A DNA stretch of 64,000 bases from Evansella cellulosilytica DSM 2522 (GTDB lineage: Bacteria; Bacillota; Bacilli; Bacillales; Salisediminibacteriaceae). The stretch's first letter is position 1. Each line of letters opens with the position of its first letter. Where the stretch lies: assembly GCF_000177235.2 (NCBI RefSeq), contig NC_014829.1, forward strand, positions 1,550,001 to 1,614,000. The letters are read 5' to 3'. The notes under the pieces are model-generated. The model searched no databases and was not told the DNA's origin. It saw nothing but the letters and a program-made list of their open reading frames with translations. Positions 1-9,383 of this stretch are shown here, piece by piece. A program made the position numbers and the translations under genes.

Positions 1-68
1 GAAACAATAATCGTCAGTCATAACGGTTCTTTGAGTTGTCTACTAAATATTGAAACTACGCATTGTTA

Positions 69-82
69 TGTAAGCGCTTTAT
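69..82 (+). promoter_or_regulatory. cre / LacI-type operator upstream of mannanase gene
   Basis: The 14-mer TGTAAGCGCTTTAT lies about 40 bp before the mannanase start. It fits the CcpA cre pattern (TGWAAGCGYTWNCW-like). LacI-family sites look alike, so the LacI regulator encoded downstream could equally bind here. Catabolite repression of the mannanase is the likely outcome; this is inference from the motif. Confidence 0.6.
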
Positions 83-118
83 GCTTTTCGTTATTACATC
101 GTATTGAAGGAGGAAACT

Positions 119-3100
119 ATGAAAAGGAAATTTAGAAAGAAACTATCGATTGTCTTAGTTTTTATTATGATTTTCTCTCTATTACCAACGAGTTATACTG
201 CAAATGAAGAAACAAGGGTGCTAAAGATGTCTAACCCTGATGCTTCAAAGTATACGAAAGAGCTTTTTGCATATTTACAAGATGTTGGAAGTGACAATGT
301 CCTATTTGGGCAACAGCACGCAACAGATGAAGGGTTAACTATAAAAGTGGAGAATGGAGATTCTAATTTTGTTGGTTCAACACAGTCTGAAGTGAAAAAT
401 GCTGTTGGTGATTATCCAGCTGTTTTTGGTTGGGATACAAACAGTCTTGATGGTAGAGAAAGACCTGGGAATCCGATAAGTGGTGAACCACTAACGCAAG
501 AACAAAGAACGCAAAATTTAGCTAAATCAATGATTACAGCTCATGAGTTAGGTGGAATCATAACGTTAAGTATGCACCCTGATAACTTCGTTACAGGTGA
601 ATATTACGGCGACACAGATGGGAATGTTGTTAAAACAATTTTGCCGGGTGGAGTACATCATGATGATTATAATGAGTGGTTAGATAACATTGTAGATTTA
701 TCTCATTTAGTTGTAGATGAGGATGGGCACCATATTCCAATCATTTTTCGTCCTTTCCATGAACAAAATGGTTCTTGGTTTTGGTGGGGAGCAAGTACGA
801 CTACTCCTGAACAATATAAAGCTATTTTTCGGTATACTGTTGAATATTTAAGAGAGCATGGGGCGAATAACTTCTTAATTGGTTTTTCACCAAATGGTGC
901 CTCTGCTGGTGATTTAGAGCAATATCTAGAAACATATCCTGGTGATGATTATGTAGATATATTAGGAATCGATAGATATGATACTAAATCGAATGCGGGT
1001 TCTCAAGAATGGTTGACTGCGGTCGCAAAAGACTTAGCAATGATCTCAAAAGAAGCGGAGGATAGAGGGAAGATCTCTGCTTTCACTGAATTTGGTTATA
1101 GTCCTACAGGAATGAATGAAGAAGGTAATAACCTTCAGTGGTGGGAAGATTTACTTTCTGCAATTATGGATAACCCAGATTATCCAGAAGCAGCAAACAT
1201 TGCTTTCATGTCGACATGGGCAAACTTCGGTTTTCCTAACAATATGTATGTCCCATACAGGGATATTCATGGTGACTTAGGTGGAGATCACGAACTCCTT
1301 CCAACATTTGAGGAATTTTATAACGACGAAAGTACGCTATTTTCAGAAGAAGTAAAAGGTCAAATCTATCATTCTGGTAAAACACTCGAAACTGCTGAGC
1401 ATGATAGTAAAATGTATACGTTATCACCGACGGACGGTGATACAATTACAGAAAACAAAGTGACGCTTTTGACAAGAGTGGTTAATGACGATGATGCTAC
1501 TGTAACTTATAGTGTCGACGGTTCTGAAGAAGTAGAAATGGAGCTAGCAGGGAGATATTATACTGCTGACTGGATTCCAAATGCATTACAAAACGGTGGT
1601 ACTGCAAATATAACAATACGTCACTATGACGGGAACAATAATGAGGTAAGTAAAGAGGTCATCCGAACTTATTTGAGAGTTCCAGAGATCTTAGTAGAAG
1701 AAATTACGTTTGATGATAGTATTGAAGGTGCTCTTAATAAAGGGACATGGCCAGAAGTGGGAGTTGAATTTGAACTTTCTCATGAAAAGCTTGGTGGAGA
1801 TGGGAAACTTGCACTCTCTGTTTCAGGTATGCCTGAGGATGAATGGTGGCAAGAATTAAAGATAGGATTTGAGGATTTATCCCACGTTAATTTTGACGTA
1901 GTAAACCAAGTTAAATTTGATGTATTACTTCCAGAAACTGTTGCCGATGGTGCGATACTAAGTACAGTATTAGCAGCTGATGGCAATACAAAATATGGAG
2001 AAGGAACAACAGAGAGGAATGTAACAGATCTTGAAATAATAGAAATTGATGGTGTTGAATATAAACTATACGAAACTACTATTAACTTAGAGGAAAGTAT
2101 AACAGAAGGCACCGAGTTAGGGATTATTGGTAAACAACTTGATTTTTCAAACAAGTTGTATTTAGATAATGTTCGCTTTCTTAATGCATACTTAGAGGCG
2201 CCTACTGATCCTTTACTAGTCGATGATTTTGAAGGTTACCTTGGAGATAACGATTTATTAAATCGTAACTATTCAAATCCTGGAGATCGTATTTTAATAT
2301 CACTCTCTTCGGAGCATAAGCATAGTGGAGAATATGGTCTTCAATATGACTGGACAATCGGAAGTTCTGGTTATGCCGGAAGACAAACTTCGTTAGGTCC
2401 AGTAGATTGGTCAGGGACAAATGCCTTCCAATTCTGGTTAAAGCATGATGACCTCCCAGACAATAGTTTAACGGTACAAATTCAAATGGGTGGAGTAAGC
2501 TTCGAAGCAAGTACAGACCTTGATGAAAGCTTTGAAGGAATTGTAACAATTCCTTTCGTTGACTTTGCGCCAGCTCATTGGGAAGGAAATCAAACAGCGA
2601 TTATTGACAAGCCTAGACTAGAGCGAGTGAGTCAATTTGCTCTTTACATGGGTGGTAATGAAGGAAGTGGTACCCTATACTTCGATGATCTGAGAGCTGT
2701 TTATGATGAAGATGCACCACCTGTGCCAGAAAGAGAAGATGCTGGTGAAATAGAACCGATCATTTATGATTTCGAATCAGATCTTGATGGTTGGGGCACT
2801 AACATGAGCTTAATTAAAGACGGAAACTTAGTCCACCCTGTAGGTTTAGGTGAAGGTAACAAAACAGAAATCGCTAAAACTTCAGGATACGATTTAAGTG
2901 GGCACAACTACATTGTAGCAACTGTCAAACATGATGAAGAAGGGACATTTGGTGATGATCCACTAAACGCTAAATTGTTTATTAAAACAGGGAGCGCATG
3001 GACGTGGGCTGATTCAGGAGATTTTAGTTTAAATTCTGATAAATATGTTGAGATTGTATTCGACATTTCAGACAATGCTGCGAGAGAAAATGTACAAGAA

Positions 3101-3670
3101 ATTGGTCTTGAATTTACTGCTCCTGCTGGGTCTGATGGAACAAGTAATGCGTACATTGAATCGATTAAAATTTTAACAGCTTTGGAAGAATTACCTGACA
3201 CTGAAGACCCGGGTGAAACGGATGAAGTGCAAGAATTAAAAGATCTAATTTCTGATTTGAAAGAAAGAATAAAAGAGCTTGAAAATAACACCGATGTAGA
3301 AGATTTTGATAAACGTGTTCAAGAGCTCACTAATGAACTTAACCATCTAAAAGCTAAATATAATGATATGGAAAAGCTTGTTCCGGTAATTGAACAACGA
3401 CTTAATGAGTTGACACATGCACTGAATGAATTAAGAGAGTACATTTCTTCTGAATCAGATGAAGAAAAGGAAAAAGAAAAAACTAATAAAAATTCTAATG
3501 GTGAATCTAAAGAAGGAACTAAAGAGGAAGCTAAAGATAAATCTAAAGATGGAGATGCACTACCTGACACCGCCACTAATATGTTTAATTATTTCCTATT
3601 AGGGTTAGTATTATTAATGATTGGTGGGATGACTTTCGTTTTTTCGAGAAAAAATAGGATGATCGAGTAA
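119..3670 (+). CDS. cell-wall-anchored beta-mannanase, GH26 with mannan-binding modules
   Basis: Endo-1,4-beta-mannanase that cuts mannan backbones outside the cell. The ATG at 119 follows AAGGAGG with good spacing; an in-frame TTG at 104 lies upstream and overlaps that site, so the 1183-residue form is preferred. Residues 1-27 are a signal peptide. The GH26 catalytic domain (about 40-390) has the acid/base Glu in RPFHEQNGSW (about residue 215) and the nucleophile Glu in FTEFGY (about 324). An Ig-like linker follows, then three beta-rich modules resembling CBM27, CBM11/CIA30-like and CBM23-like domains. A charged coiled coil (about 1035-1115) forms a stalk. The C-terminus has LPDTA, a hydrophobic helix and a basic tail, a sortase sorting signal with Ala in place of Gly. 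The family call is firm; the exact CBM families are less certain. Confidence 0.93.
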   Translation: MKRKFRKKLSIVLVFIMIFSLLPTSYTANEETRVLKMSNPDASKYTKELFAYLQDVGSDNVLFGQQHATDEGLTIKVENGDSNFVGSTQSEVKNAVGDYPAVFGWDTNSLDGRERPGNPISGEPLTQEQRTQNLAKSMITAHELGGIITLSMHPDNFVTGEYYGDTDGNVVKTILPGGVHHDDYNEWLDNIVDLSHLVVDEDGHHIPIIFRPFHEQNGSWFWWGASTTTPEQYKAIFRYTVEYLREHGANNFLIGFSPNGASAGDLEQYLETYPGDDYVDILGIDRYDTKSNAGSQEWLTAVAKDLAMISKEAEDRGKISAFTEFGYSPTGMNEEGNNLQWWEDLLSAIMDNPDYPEAANIAFMSTWANFGFPNNMYVPYRDIHGDLGGDHELLPTFEEFYNDESTLFSEEVKGQIYHSGKTLETAEHDSKMYTLSPTDGDTITENKVTLLTRVVNDDDATVTYSVDGSEEVEMELAGRYYTADWIPNALQNGGTANITIRHYDGNNNEVSKEVIRTYLRVPEILVEEITFDDSIEGALNKGTWPEVGVEFELSHEKLGGDGKLALSVSGMPEDEWWQELKIGFEDLSHVNFDVVNQVKFDVLLPETVADGAILSTVLAADGNTKYGEGTTERNVTDLEIIEIDGVEYKLYETTINLEESITEGTELGIIGKQLDFSNKLYLDNVRFLNAYLEAPTDPLLVDDFEGYLGDNDLLNRNYSNPGDRILISLSSEHKHSGEYGLQYDWTIGSSGYAGRQTSLGPVDWSGTNAFQFWLKHDDLPDNSLTVQIQMGGVSFEASTDLDESFEGIVTIPFVDFAPAHWEGNQTAIIDKPRLERVSQFALYMGGNEGSGTLYFDDLRAVYDEDAPPVPEREDAGEIEPIIYDFESDLDGWGTNMSLIKDGNLVHPVGLGEGNKTEIAKTSGYDLSGHNYIVATVKHDEEGTFGDDPLNAKLFIKTGSAWTWADSGDFSLNSDKYVEIVFDISDNAARENVQEIGLEFTAPAGSDGTSNAYIESIKILTALEELPDTEDPGETDEVQELKDLISDLKERIKELENNTDVEDFDKRVQELTNELNHLKAKYNDMEKLVPVIEQRLNELTHALNELREYISSESDEEKEKEKTNKNSNGESKEGTKEEAKDKSKDGDALPDTATNMFNYFLLGLVLLMIGGMTFVFSRKNRMIE

Positions 3671-3677
3671 TACAGAG

Positions 3678-3714
3678 GTCCCAAAAGGTTGCGTTTATCC
3701 CCTTTTGGGACTTT
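3678..3714 (+). terminator. terminator-like hairpin after mannanase
   Basis: The arms GTCCCAAAAGG and CCTTTTGGGAC form an 11-bp stem with a 12-nt loop, followed by a short T run. The arm sequence belongs to the GTCCCAAAAG palindrome type found at other gene ends in this window. Confidence 0.65.
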
Positions 3715-3966
3715 CACTAATAGTCAATAAGTAAAACTCCTTTATAAAATTGGGTGTGTACAAACGTTTTATTCTCATATTATTTACACGATTAACGATG
3801 CTCTGCCTACCTTCTGGATGAGAGAAATATGTTTTTATACTTTTGTATATATTTTTTCAACAACTATAGTGTGAACACTTTGAACTATTAGTAGCAAATA
3901 TTTCAATAATTAAGTAAAATAGATTGTAATAACTATTTATTTTTGTTGACGGAATGGTGGGAAATA

Positions 3967-4992
3967 ATGAAGAAGACAAATGTGACTATGCGAGATATAG
4001 CGGATAAGTTAGGGGTTAGTAATGTGACGGTCTCAAAAGCCCTTAATGATAAAGAAGGAGTTAGTGACGAGCTTAAGAGCAAAATTAAATTGTTAGCAGA
4101 TGAAATGGGTTATCGGATTAATGCGGCGGCAAAATCGATGAAACAAGGCCTTTCTTATAACATTGGTATTATTATTCCGGAAAGGTTCGTAGGCAGGACA
4201 CAATCCTTTTATTTAACCTTTTATAAGCACATCTCTAAAGTGTTAGAGGAAAGAAATTATTCGGGCATCCTCCATATTTTAAGTGCAGAAGATGAAGAAA
4301 GGCTTGTTTTACCACGCATTTATTATGAAAATAAAGTGGATGGCTTTATTTTATTAGGACAGATAGGTAGTGAGTATGTCGAATTTTTCAAAGATAATGA
4401 CATACCAAGAGTCTTTTTAGACTTTTATACAGATCAATCGGATATTGATTCTGTTGTAACTGATAACTTCTACGGGGTTTATGAAATTACAAACTATTTG
4501 ATTAACGCTGGTCATAAAGATATAGCGTTTGTCGGAAATATATACTCGACAAGTAGTATACAAGATCGTTATTTAGGGTACTATAAATCTCTTTTAGAGC
4601 ACAGAATAAGCCTAAATCATGACTATGTAATTTTTGATAGAAATGAAAAGGGAGAATATATTGAATTTGAGCTACCAGACCCGTTACCGACTTCATTTGT
4701 ATGTAACTGTGATGAAGTGGCCTATAATTTAATCAATAAATTAGAAAAGCTTGGCTATTCTGTTCCTGATGATTTTTCAATTGTAGGCTTTGATAATGAC
4801 ATTTACGCTTCTATATCAGAGCCGAAATTAACGACAGTAGCTGTTGACGTTGAGATGATGTCAAAGACAGCTGTAGATCTTGTTATTGAAAAAATATTCG
4901 ATAAAGATAAAACGTCAGGAAGAGTTTTAGTTAAAGGTAATATTATTTATAGAGATTCTGTAAAAACGATCAAGGACAAGGTAAAGGCGTAA
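3967..4992 (+). CDS. LacI-family transcriptional regulator, probably of mannan utilisation
   Basis: DNA-binding repressor of 341 residues. The N-terminal helix-turn-helix is clear (VTMRDIADKLGVSNVTVSKAL), followed by the periplasmic-binding-protein-like sugar sensor domain typical of LacI/GalR proteins. The ATG at 3967 is preferred over an upstream TTG at 3943 because the family begins just before the helix-turn-helix and a GTGGG site precedes it. It sits between the mannanase and the GH130 gene, all on the plus strand, so a manno-oligosaccharide effector is inferred. The ligand cannot be read from the sequence. Confidence 0.85.
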   Translation: MKKTNVTMRDIADKLGVSNVTVSKALNDKEGVSDELKSKIKLLADEMGYRINAAAKSMKQGLSYNIGIIIPERFVGRTQSFYLTFYKHISKVLEERNYSGILHILSAEDEERLVLPRIYYENKVDGFILLGQIGSEYVEFFKDNDIPRVFLDFYTDQSDIDSVVTDNFYGVYEITNYLINAGHKDIAFVGNIYSTSSIQDRYLGYYKSLLEHRISLNHDYVIFDRNEKGEYIEFELPDPLPTSFVCNCDEVAYNLINKLEKLGYSVPDDFSIVGFDNDIYASISEPKLTTVAVDVEMMSKTAVDLVIEKIFDKDKTSGRVLVKGNIIYRDSVKTIKDKVKA

Positions 4993-5007
4993 TTTACCTT
5001 GTTTTTT
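4976..5007 (+). terminator. intrinsic terminator of the LacI gene
   Basis: A perfect 10-bp stem (ACAAGGTAAA / TTTACCTTGT) encloses the stop codon and is followed by seven T. Confidence 0.75.
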
Positions 5008-5020
5008 TATTTAAGAAAAA

Positions 5021-5054
5021 ACTAAACCCGAGCTGCACGAAGCTCGGGTTTAGT
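5021..5054 (+). terminator. second hairpin, ACTAAACCCGAGCT type
   Basis: A perfect 14-bp stem with loop GCACGA. The same AAACTAAA-N-CGAGCT arm design recurs in the 11.7-12.2 kb array and at 44.4 kb, so it is a recurrent terminator style of this genome. Confidence 0.6.
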
Positions 5055-5172
5055 TCTCATAATAAACGAAATAATTACTTTATTTTTTTGTATTTTTTAG
5101 ATTAAAATAAAGGTAAATTAATAAGAAAACATATTTTATTTCTGAACATCACATGTATTTTAGTTAAAATAA

Positions 5173-5201
5173 TTGACAAGTAAGCGTTTCCATAATAGTA
5201 T
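5173..5201 (+). promoter_or_regulatory. promoter with embedded cre/LacI operator for GH130 gene
   Basis: TTGACA (5173-5178) and TAGTAT (5196-5201) are 17 bp apart. The spacer holds AGTAAGCGTTTCCA, a cre/LacI-like site, so a bound repressor would cover the promoter. The region 4993-5345 contains no gene; the two hairpins above and this promoter explain most of it. Confidence 0.55.
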
Positions 5202-5345
5202 TAACCTATAAGTTATCGTTTACTTTAATTTTAGGTTTATTGTTAGTTTGTAGGTGGTGGATTTTGATGTAATAGTATTGTAGATTCCGGACTACTAGCA
5301 AACAAATTCAAACTGATACTTAGATTATAAAAAGGAGCGCTTAAG

Positions 5346-6365
5346 ATGACAGCAAAAATTATTGGAGAAAAATTAGCGGAAATACCATGGGAAGACAAAC
5401 CAATTGGCCACGAGTTTCCTGTTTGGAGACATTCAGAAAACCCGATAATAAAGAGGAATCCTGTAAAAGGAATTTCTCGTATTTTTAATAGTGCTGTTGC
5501 CCCGTTTGAAGATAAGTTTGTCGGTGTTTTTCGAGCTGAGACGATTAACGGTAGACCGCATTTAACTATAGGTTGGAGTGAGGATGCTGTTCAATGGGAT
5601 ATACAAGCAGAGTCGATTAATTTTGAAGATGAAGATGGCAAGCCTTTTCATCCTAAATATGCATATGACCCACGACTAGTTAAAGTCGAGGATACATATT
5701 ATATTATTTGGTGTACTGATTTTTATGGTGCTGCTATTGGGTTAGCGGAGACAAAGGACTTCAAACGCTTTGTCCGTTTGGAAAATCCATTTTTACCTTT
5801 TAATCGAAATGGCGTACTATTCCCTAGGAAAGTAAATGGGAATTACATGATGCTTTCTCGCCCTTCTGATAGTGGGCATACGCCATTTGGGGATATTTTC
5901 TTAAGTGAAAGTCCTGATTTAAAGTACTGGGGGAAACATCGTCATGTCATGAGCAAGGGGGGACATGGTTGGTGGCAAAATGTAAAAATTGGTGGTGGTC
6001 CAGCTCCAATTGAAACGACAGAAGGCTGGCTTGTTTTCTATCACGGCGTAACAGGAACTTGTAATGGATATGTTTATAGTATGGGAGTTGCTGTATTAGA
6101 TATTGACCAACCGTCAAAAGTGAAATATCGTTCTCTTAACCTCGTGTTGACGCCTGAAATGGATTATGAAACGACTGGATTTGTCGACAATGTTATTTTC
6201 CCTTGTGCTACTTTGCATTGTGCAGAGTCTGGGAAGATTGCCATATATTATGGGTCTGCTGATACGTGCGTAGGAATGGCTTATACAACGGTGGAGGAAA
6301 TTGTCCAATATGCAAAAGATACGCATGAAAGTGTTGGGGATGATCAAGAATTAGGAAAAATATAG
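5346..6365 (+). CDS. GH130 beta-mannoside phosphorylase
   Basis: Cytoplasmic glycoside phosphorylase of 339 residues. GH130 enzymes split beta-mannosides with phosphate, releasing mannose 1-phosphate. The sequence shows the five-bladed propeller pattern of the family: the segment around FNSAVAPFEDKFVGVFRAE, the conserved KYAYDPRL with the likely catalytic Asp at about residue 108, and IGLAETKDFKRFVRL. There is no signal peptide, so it should act on imported mannobiose or manno-oligosaccharides made by the mannanase. The start follows AAAAGGAG. Substrate length and linkage (beta-1,4 or beta-1,2) cannot be fixed here. No sugar transporter lies in the window. Confidence 0.88.
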   Translation: MTAKIIGEKLAEIPWEDKPIGHEFPVWRHSENPIIKRNPVKGISRIFNSAVAPFEDKFVGVFRAETINGRPHLTIGWSEDAVQWDIQAESINFEDEDGKPFHPKYAYDPRLVKVEDTYYIIWCTDFYGAAIGLAETKDFKRFVRLENPFLPFNRNGVLFPRKVNGNYMMLSRPSDSGHTPFGDIFLSESPDLKYWGKHRHVMSKGGHGWWQNVKIGGGPAPIETTEGWLVFYHGVTGTCNGYVYSMGVAVLDIDQPSKVKYRSLNLVLTPEMDYETTGFVDNVIFPCATLHCAESGKIAIYYGSADTCVGMAYTTVEEIVQYAKDTHESVGDDQELGKI

Positions 6366-6588
6366 TGAGAAAATCATAAGGAAACCGTATTTCCCAATGC
6401 GCTTTTCTTTATCCAGGCTTATATTTATTTGGATATATTTATTTCTTACAGATACCGTTTTGCATCAAAGACTTATCAACGCCAGTGAAGGTGAAAAACA
6501 TGGCGTTTTGCGTTTATGTATTATGCTAAGTTGATTTGAATGACACTTCCCCTCAGTGGACACAATAATGATGAGGGGAGGTGTAAAA

Positions 6589-6744
6589 ATGGCTGTAGAC
6601 GTTCTTTGTGAGGTAAGTAACTGTAAGTTTTGGGAAAGAGGAAACAAGTGTGCTGCTGATGAGATTTATGTCGTAAGTCATAAAGGTAAAAAAGCAGAAA
6701 CACAGGAGGAAACAGATTGTAAAACGTTCGATCCTGGGATATAA
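6589..6744 (+). CDS. DUF1540 domain miniprotein
   Basis: A 51-residue protein with the conserved Cys pattern of DUF1540 (VLCEVSNCKFWERGNKCAAD ... TDCKTF), probably a small metal-binding fold. The ATG at 6589 follows GAGGGGAGGTG; an upstream in-frame start gives an unlikely extension. Such proteins are common in spore formers, and their function is not established. Confidence 0.8.
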   Translation: MAVDVLCEVSNCKFWERGNKCAADEIYVVSHKGKKAETQEETDCKTFDPGI

Positions 6745-6759
6745 AAGGTTTTATGTTAA

Positions 6760-6789
6760 TGGGCAGCTATACGCTGCTCATTTTTTTTA
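6760..6789 (+). terminator. intrinsic terminator after DUF1540 gene
   Basis: Stem ATGGGCAGC / GCTGCTCAT with a TATAC loop and eight T. Confidence 0.8.
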
Positions 6790-6844
6790 AGGCTCTTTTC
6801 GCATAGAATGTTTTTTTAGAATATTATTTGCTTGTCTGCACTAC

Positions 6845-7084
6845 AGGTGGACGCTTTCCGCGGGTTTCAAGAGGGATTGGAAAAGGTCGATATTTACGTT
6901 TTCCAGTCCCTCAATGCAACGAACGGAGCCATTGCTATCCCTCACCATCCCGATGGATCTTCAGCTCTCAACCTGTCACTTCCTCTACATGCAACGCTCT
7001 GGTGTTGTATCCGTCGAGACAACTCGAAGCCTAATCGTGATGTAACGCTCATCGCTGGGGTCGCCACATTTCGTTTCATCAAGC
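6845..7084 (-). repeat. dispersed GTTGATT-family repeat, copy 1 (reverse)
   Basis: This copy reads GTGGACGCTTTCCGCGGG at one end and TTTCGTTTCATCAAG at the other. Its reverse complement aligns by eye with the copies at 7388 and 53241, including the CGATGGATCTTCAGCTC and TCCGTCGAGACAACTCGAAG blocks. It contains an inner palindrome near 6868-6907 (GAGGGATTGGAAAAGG / CGTTTTCCAGTCCCTC). Open frames through it are shadows of the repeat. The gene-free stretch 6745-7928 is filled by this copy and by the IS1182-derived element. Confidence 0.75.
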
Positions 7085-7260
7085 CTTAAACAACGACAAA
7101 GTTTACGAAAACAGCCTTTTAAAAACAAGTCTAAAACTTGGCAGTGTTATTTTTCCACCACATTTTCTTATTTGTTCTTGATTATCATTCTCAATTATAT
7201 ACATACATATACTTCTTAAATTAAAAATGATAAATAGGGAAGTTAAAAAAGAAATTAACT

Positions 7261-7815
7261 GTATGAATTTCATAATTTTCGTCCCTTACGGGCCAAGGGT
7301 CTCAAAGCATGAAAAAAGGAGTACCTACCCAAATATCTAATTTAGTATTCAGTAGCAGCATAATTCCCCCGTTTTGTACAAAGTATTGTTGAATTGAACG
7401 AAAGGGTACGAGACGCCTTCGGGAAAAGCAAGAGCTGAAGATCCATCGGGGTGGGCAAGGTGGATAGCAATGGCTCCGTTCGTTGAGCGACTACTATGAG
7501 AAACCCCACTCATAGTAGTCTTTCAGAAGATTGCAACGACTACGCGCATTGCATTGAGGGACTGAAAAAGGTAAATTTCAACCTTTTTCAGTGCCCTCTT
7601 GAAGCCTTGCCCGCGGCACCGAGCATATACTTCTTGAATACGCTGCGGGCTGTCTCGACGGATGCAGCTTCAGAGCGAAACTAGAAGAGGAAGAGACAAG
7701 CGAGTATCCTGAAGTGAAAATCAACAACAAAGTTAAGTTAACAGGAATTTTTTAATGAGATGATATTATTCTGAGACTATAATCTTTTTTAAAAAGTGAA
7801 TTATGAAATTGATTC
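7261..7815 (+). mobile_element. internally deleted, non-autonomous IS1182-type element
   Basis: The left 95 bp match the left end of the full element at 7857 (TTTCATAATT, GGGCCAAGGGT, CATGAAAAAAGGAGTACCT). They then jump directly to the transposase 3' end (TTCAGTAGCAGC), so nearly the whole transposase is missing. The right end AATTATGAAATTGATTC is identical to the intact element's right end. AACT flanks both sides (7257-7260 and 7816-7819), a likely 4-bp target duplication. A GTTGATT-family repeat lies between the deletion point and the right end. Confidence 0.8.
7388..7725 (+). repeat. dispersed GTTGATT-family repeat, copy 2, inside the deleted IS element
   Basis: Begins GTTGAATTGAACGAAAGGG and ends AAAATCAAC. 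It closely resembles the copy at 53241, including the block CATAGTAGTCTT. An inner palindrome interrupts the middle (7557-7602, GAGGGACTGAAAAAGG / CCTTTTTCAGTGCCCTC). Confidence 0.8.
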
Positions 7816-7928
7816 AACTATAAAAATATATAAATAAATAATAAAGCTTTATTATTGAATCAATTTCATAATTATTGGCCCTTATGGGCCAAGGGTTTCA
7901 GAACATGAAAAAAGGAGTACCTCCCCAA

Positions 7929-9347
7929 ATGTCGAATTTAGTAAGTGACGAACAAACCAATTCGAATGGGAGGAAGCCCCTTATGTCTATTGTACGACAA
8001 GAGAGCCTTTTTAGCATGCAAATTTTATTTGACTTAGAACCTACCCAACGTTATGATGAGATTTTTTCAGCGATTGATATTCATCCCATCCTCACTATCG
8101 TAGTGAAAAGATCTAATTTAGGTAGACCTGTAGAATTAAACTATCCTGCAATGATTCAAGCACTCGTGGTGAGGCTTGTTGAGAGAATTCCCGAGATGCA
8201 ACTCCTAGTTGAACGTTTAAACACCGACCTTAAGTTTAAGCTGGACTGTGGCTTTTTGATATCTGATCCAGTCCCTTCTGAAGCTTCATTTTCAAGGATG
8301 ATTACAAAAATTAAAGATACAGACATTCTTGAAGAGGTAAACTCTCAAATAATAACTGATGCAATCAACGAAGAATATATTACAGATCCTAATATTGCGA
8401 TTGACTCTGGTCACTTCGAGGCGAGAGATCAGGCTCCTTCAAAAAAAGAAGAGAAACCAAAGTCTGAGCCAAAGAAACGTGGGCGTAAATCAAAGGCCGA
8501 ACATGAACAATGGTTAAAAGAGAAAGAAGCTAAGGAAGCATCCTTGTCTATTTTTGAAAAGAAAATTGAAGATCAACTAGACGTTTCTTACGATGAACTT
8601 CATGATCAAATGCCACTTCATCCTACATGGGGCGTGAAGAAAAATAGTGAAGGGAAAAATGTGTTTTGGTTTGGTTATAAAGGTCATTTAGCTGTTGATA
8701 CCAAAACTCAGTTTATTCTTCATTCAATGATTTCCTCAGGTAGGCTAAACGATGGTAAAGCTGCTATACCTTTATTAAAAGGAATAGAGAGAAACTTTTC
8801 GGAACTTAGGATGATCTATGCACTAATGGATGCAGGATATGATTACGATGCAATCTATGAACAAGTCCATCGAATGAAAGGATATTCCATCATTGCTTAT
8901 AACAAAAAAAATGAATCAGAGCCAATTGGGTTTGATGAAAATTTCGCTCCAACGTGTGTAAGGGAACATTCCTATCGATACGATAGCTTTGATAAAAAAT
9001 ACCAAACCTTAAAATACACACGTCCAAAAGAGTGTAGGGATTGTCCTCTAGCTGAAGATACATTATGCCAAAAGGTCTACAAGATAAAAATAGAGTCGGA
9101 TTTACGCCGGTACAGTGCACCCGCACGCGGTTCAGTTGCCTGGAAAGATAGATTTAAGGAACGGAGTTCCGTTGAAAGGGTCATTGGATACCTAAAAGAA
9201 TTCTTTCAGTTGAACAATGTAAGATATCGAACAGGAAAACGAGCTAAAGTCCATTTTGATTTGGTTACCATGGTGTACAATGGAATGAAATTAGCTAGCA
9301 TGAGACTTGCTCAAAAACAATATTCAATGAATTCAGTAGCAGCTTAA
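7929..9347 (+). CDS. IS1182-family transposase
   Basis: DDE transposase, 472 residues from the ATG at 7929, which follows AAAAAAGGAG; an upstream TTG frame runs into the inverted repeat region and is unlikely. It shows the N-terminal DUF772-like region (SIVRQESLFSMQILFDL), first Asp in IAIDSGHFEARD, second in YALMDAGYDYD, and the Glu in ERSSVERVIGYLKEFF. A Cys cluster (CRDCPLAEDTLC) is typical of this group. A Lys/Glu-rich insertion follows the first Asp. The frame is intact and the element ends are present, so it may be active. Confidence 0.92.
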   Translation: MSNLVSDEQTNSNGRKPLMSIVRQESLFSMQILFDLEPTQRYDEIFSAIDIHPILTIVVKRSNLGRPVELNYPAMIQALVVRLVERIPEMQLLVERLNTDLKFKLDCGFLISDPVPSEASFSRMITKIKDTDILEEVNSQIITDAINEEYITDPNIAIDSGHFEARDQAPSKKEEKPKSEPKKRGRKSKAEHEQWLKEKEAKEASLSIFEKKIEDQLDVSYDELHDQMPLHPTWGVKKNSEGKNVFWFGYKGHLAVDTKTQFILHSMISSGRLNDGKAAIPLLKGIERNFSELRMIYALMDAGYDYDAIYEQVHRMKGYSIIAYNKKNESEPIGFDENFAPTCVREHSYRYDSFDKKYQTLKYTRPKECRDCPLAEDTLCQKVYKIKIESDLRRYSAPARGSVAWKDRFKERSSVERVIGYLKEFFQLNNVRYRTGKRAKVHFDLVTMVYNGMKLASMRLAQKQYSMNSVAA

Positions 9348-9383
9348 TTCTTTTGTAAAAGGACCAATGTTATTTTAAAACAG

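Noticed and set aside
1780-2154. Long minus-strand frames under the mannanase gene, and similar frames under typA, ppaC and leuA
   Set aside because: They are antisense shadows of strongly supported genes, with low-complexity Ser-rich translations.
6828-7089. Open frames of 68 and 85 codons after the DUF1540 gene
   Set aside because: They lie inside repeat copy 1 and encode no recognisable protein.
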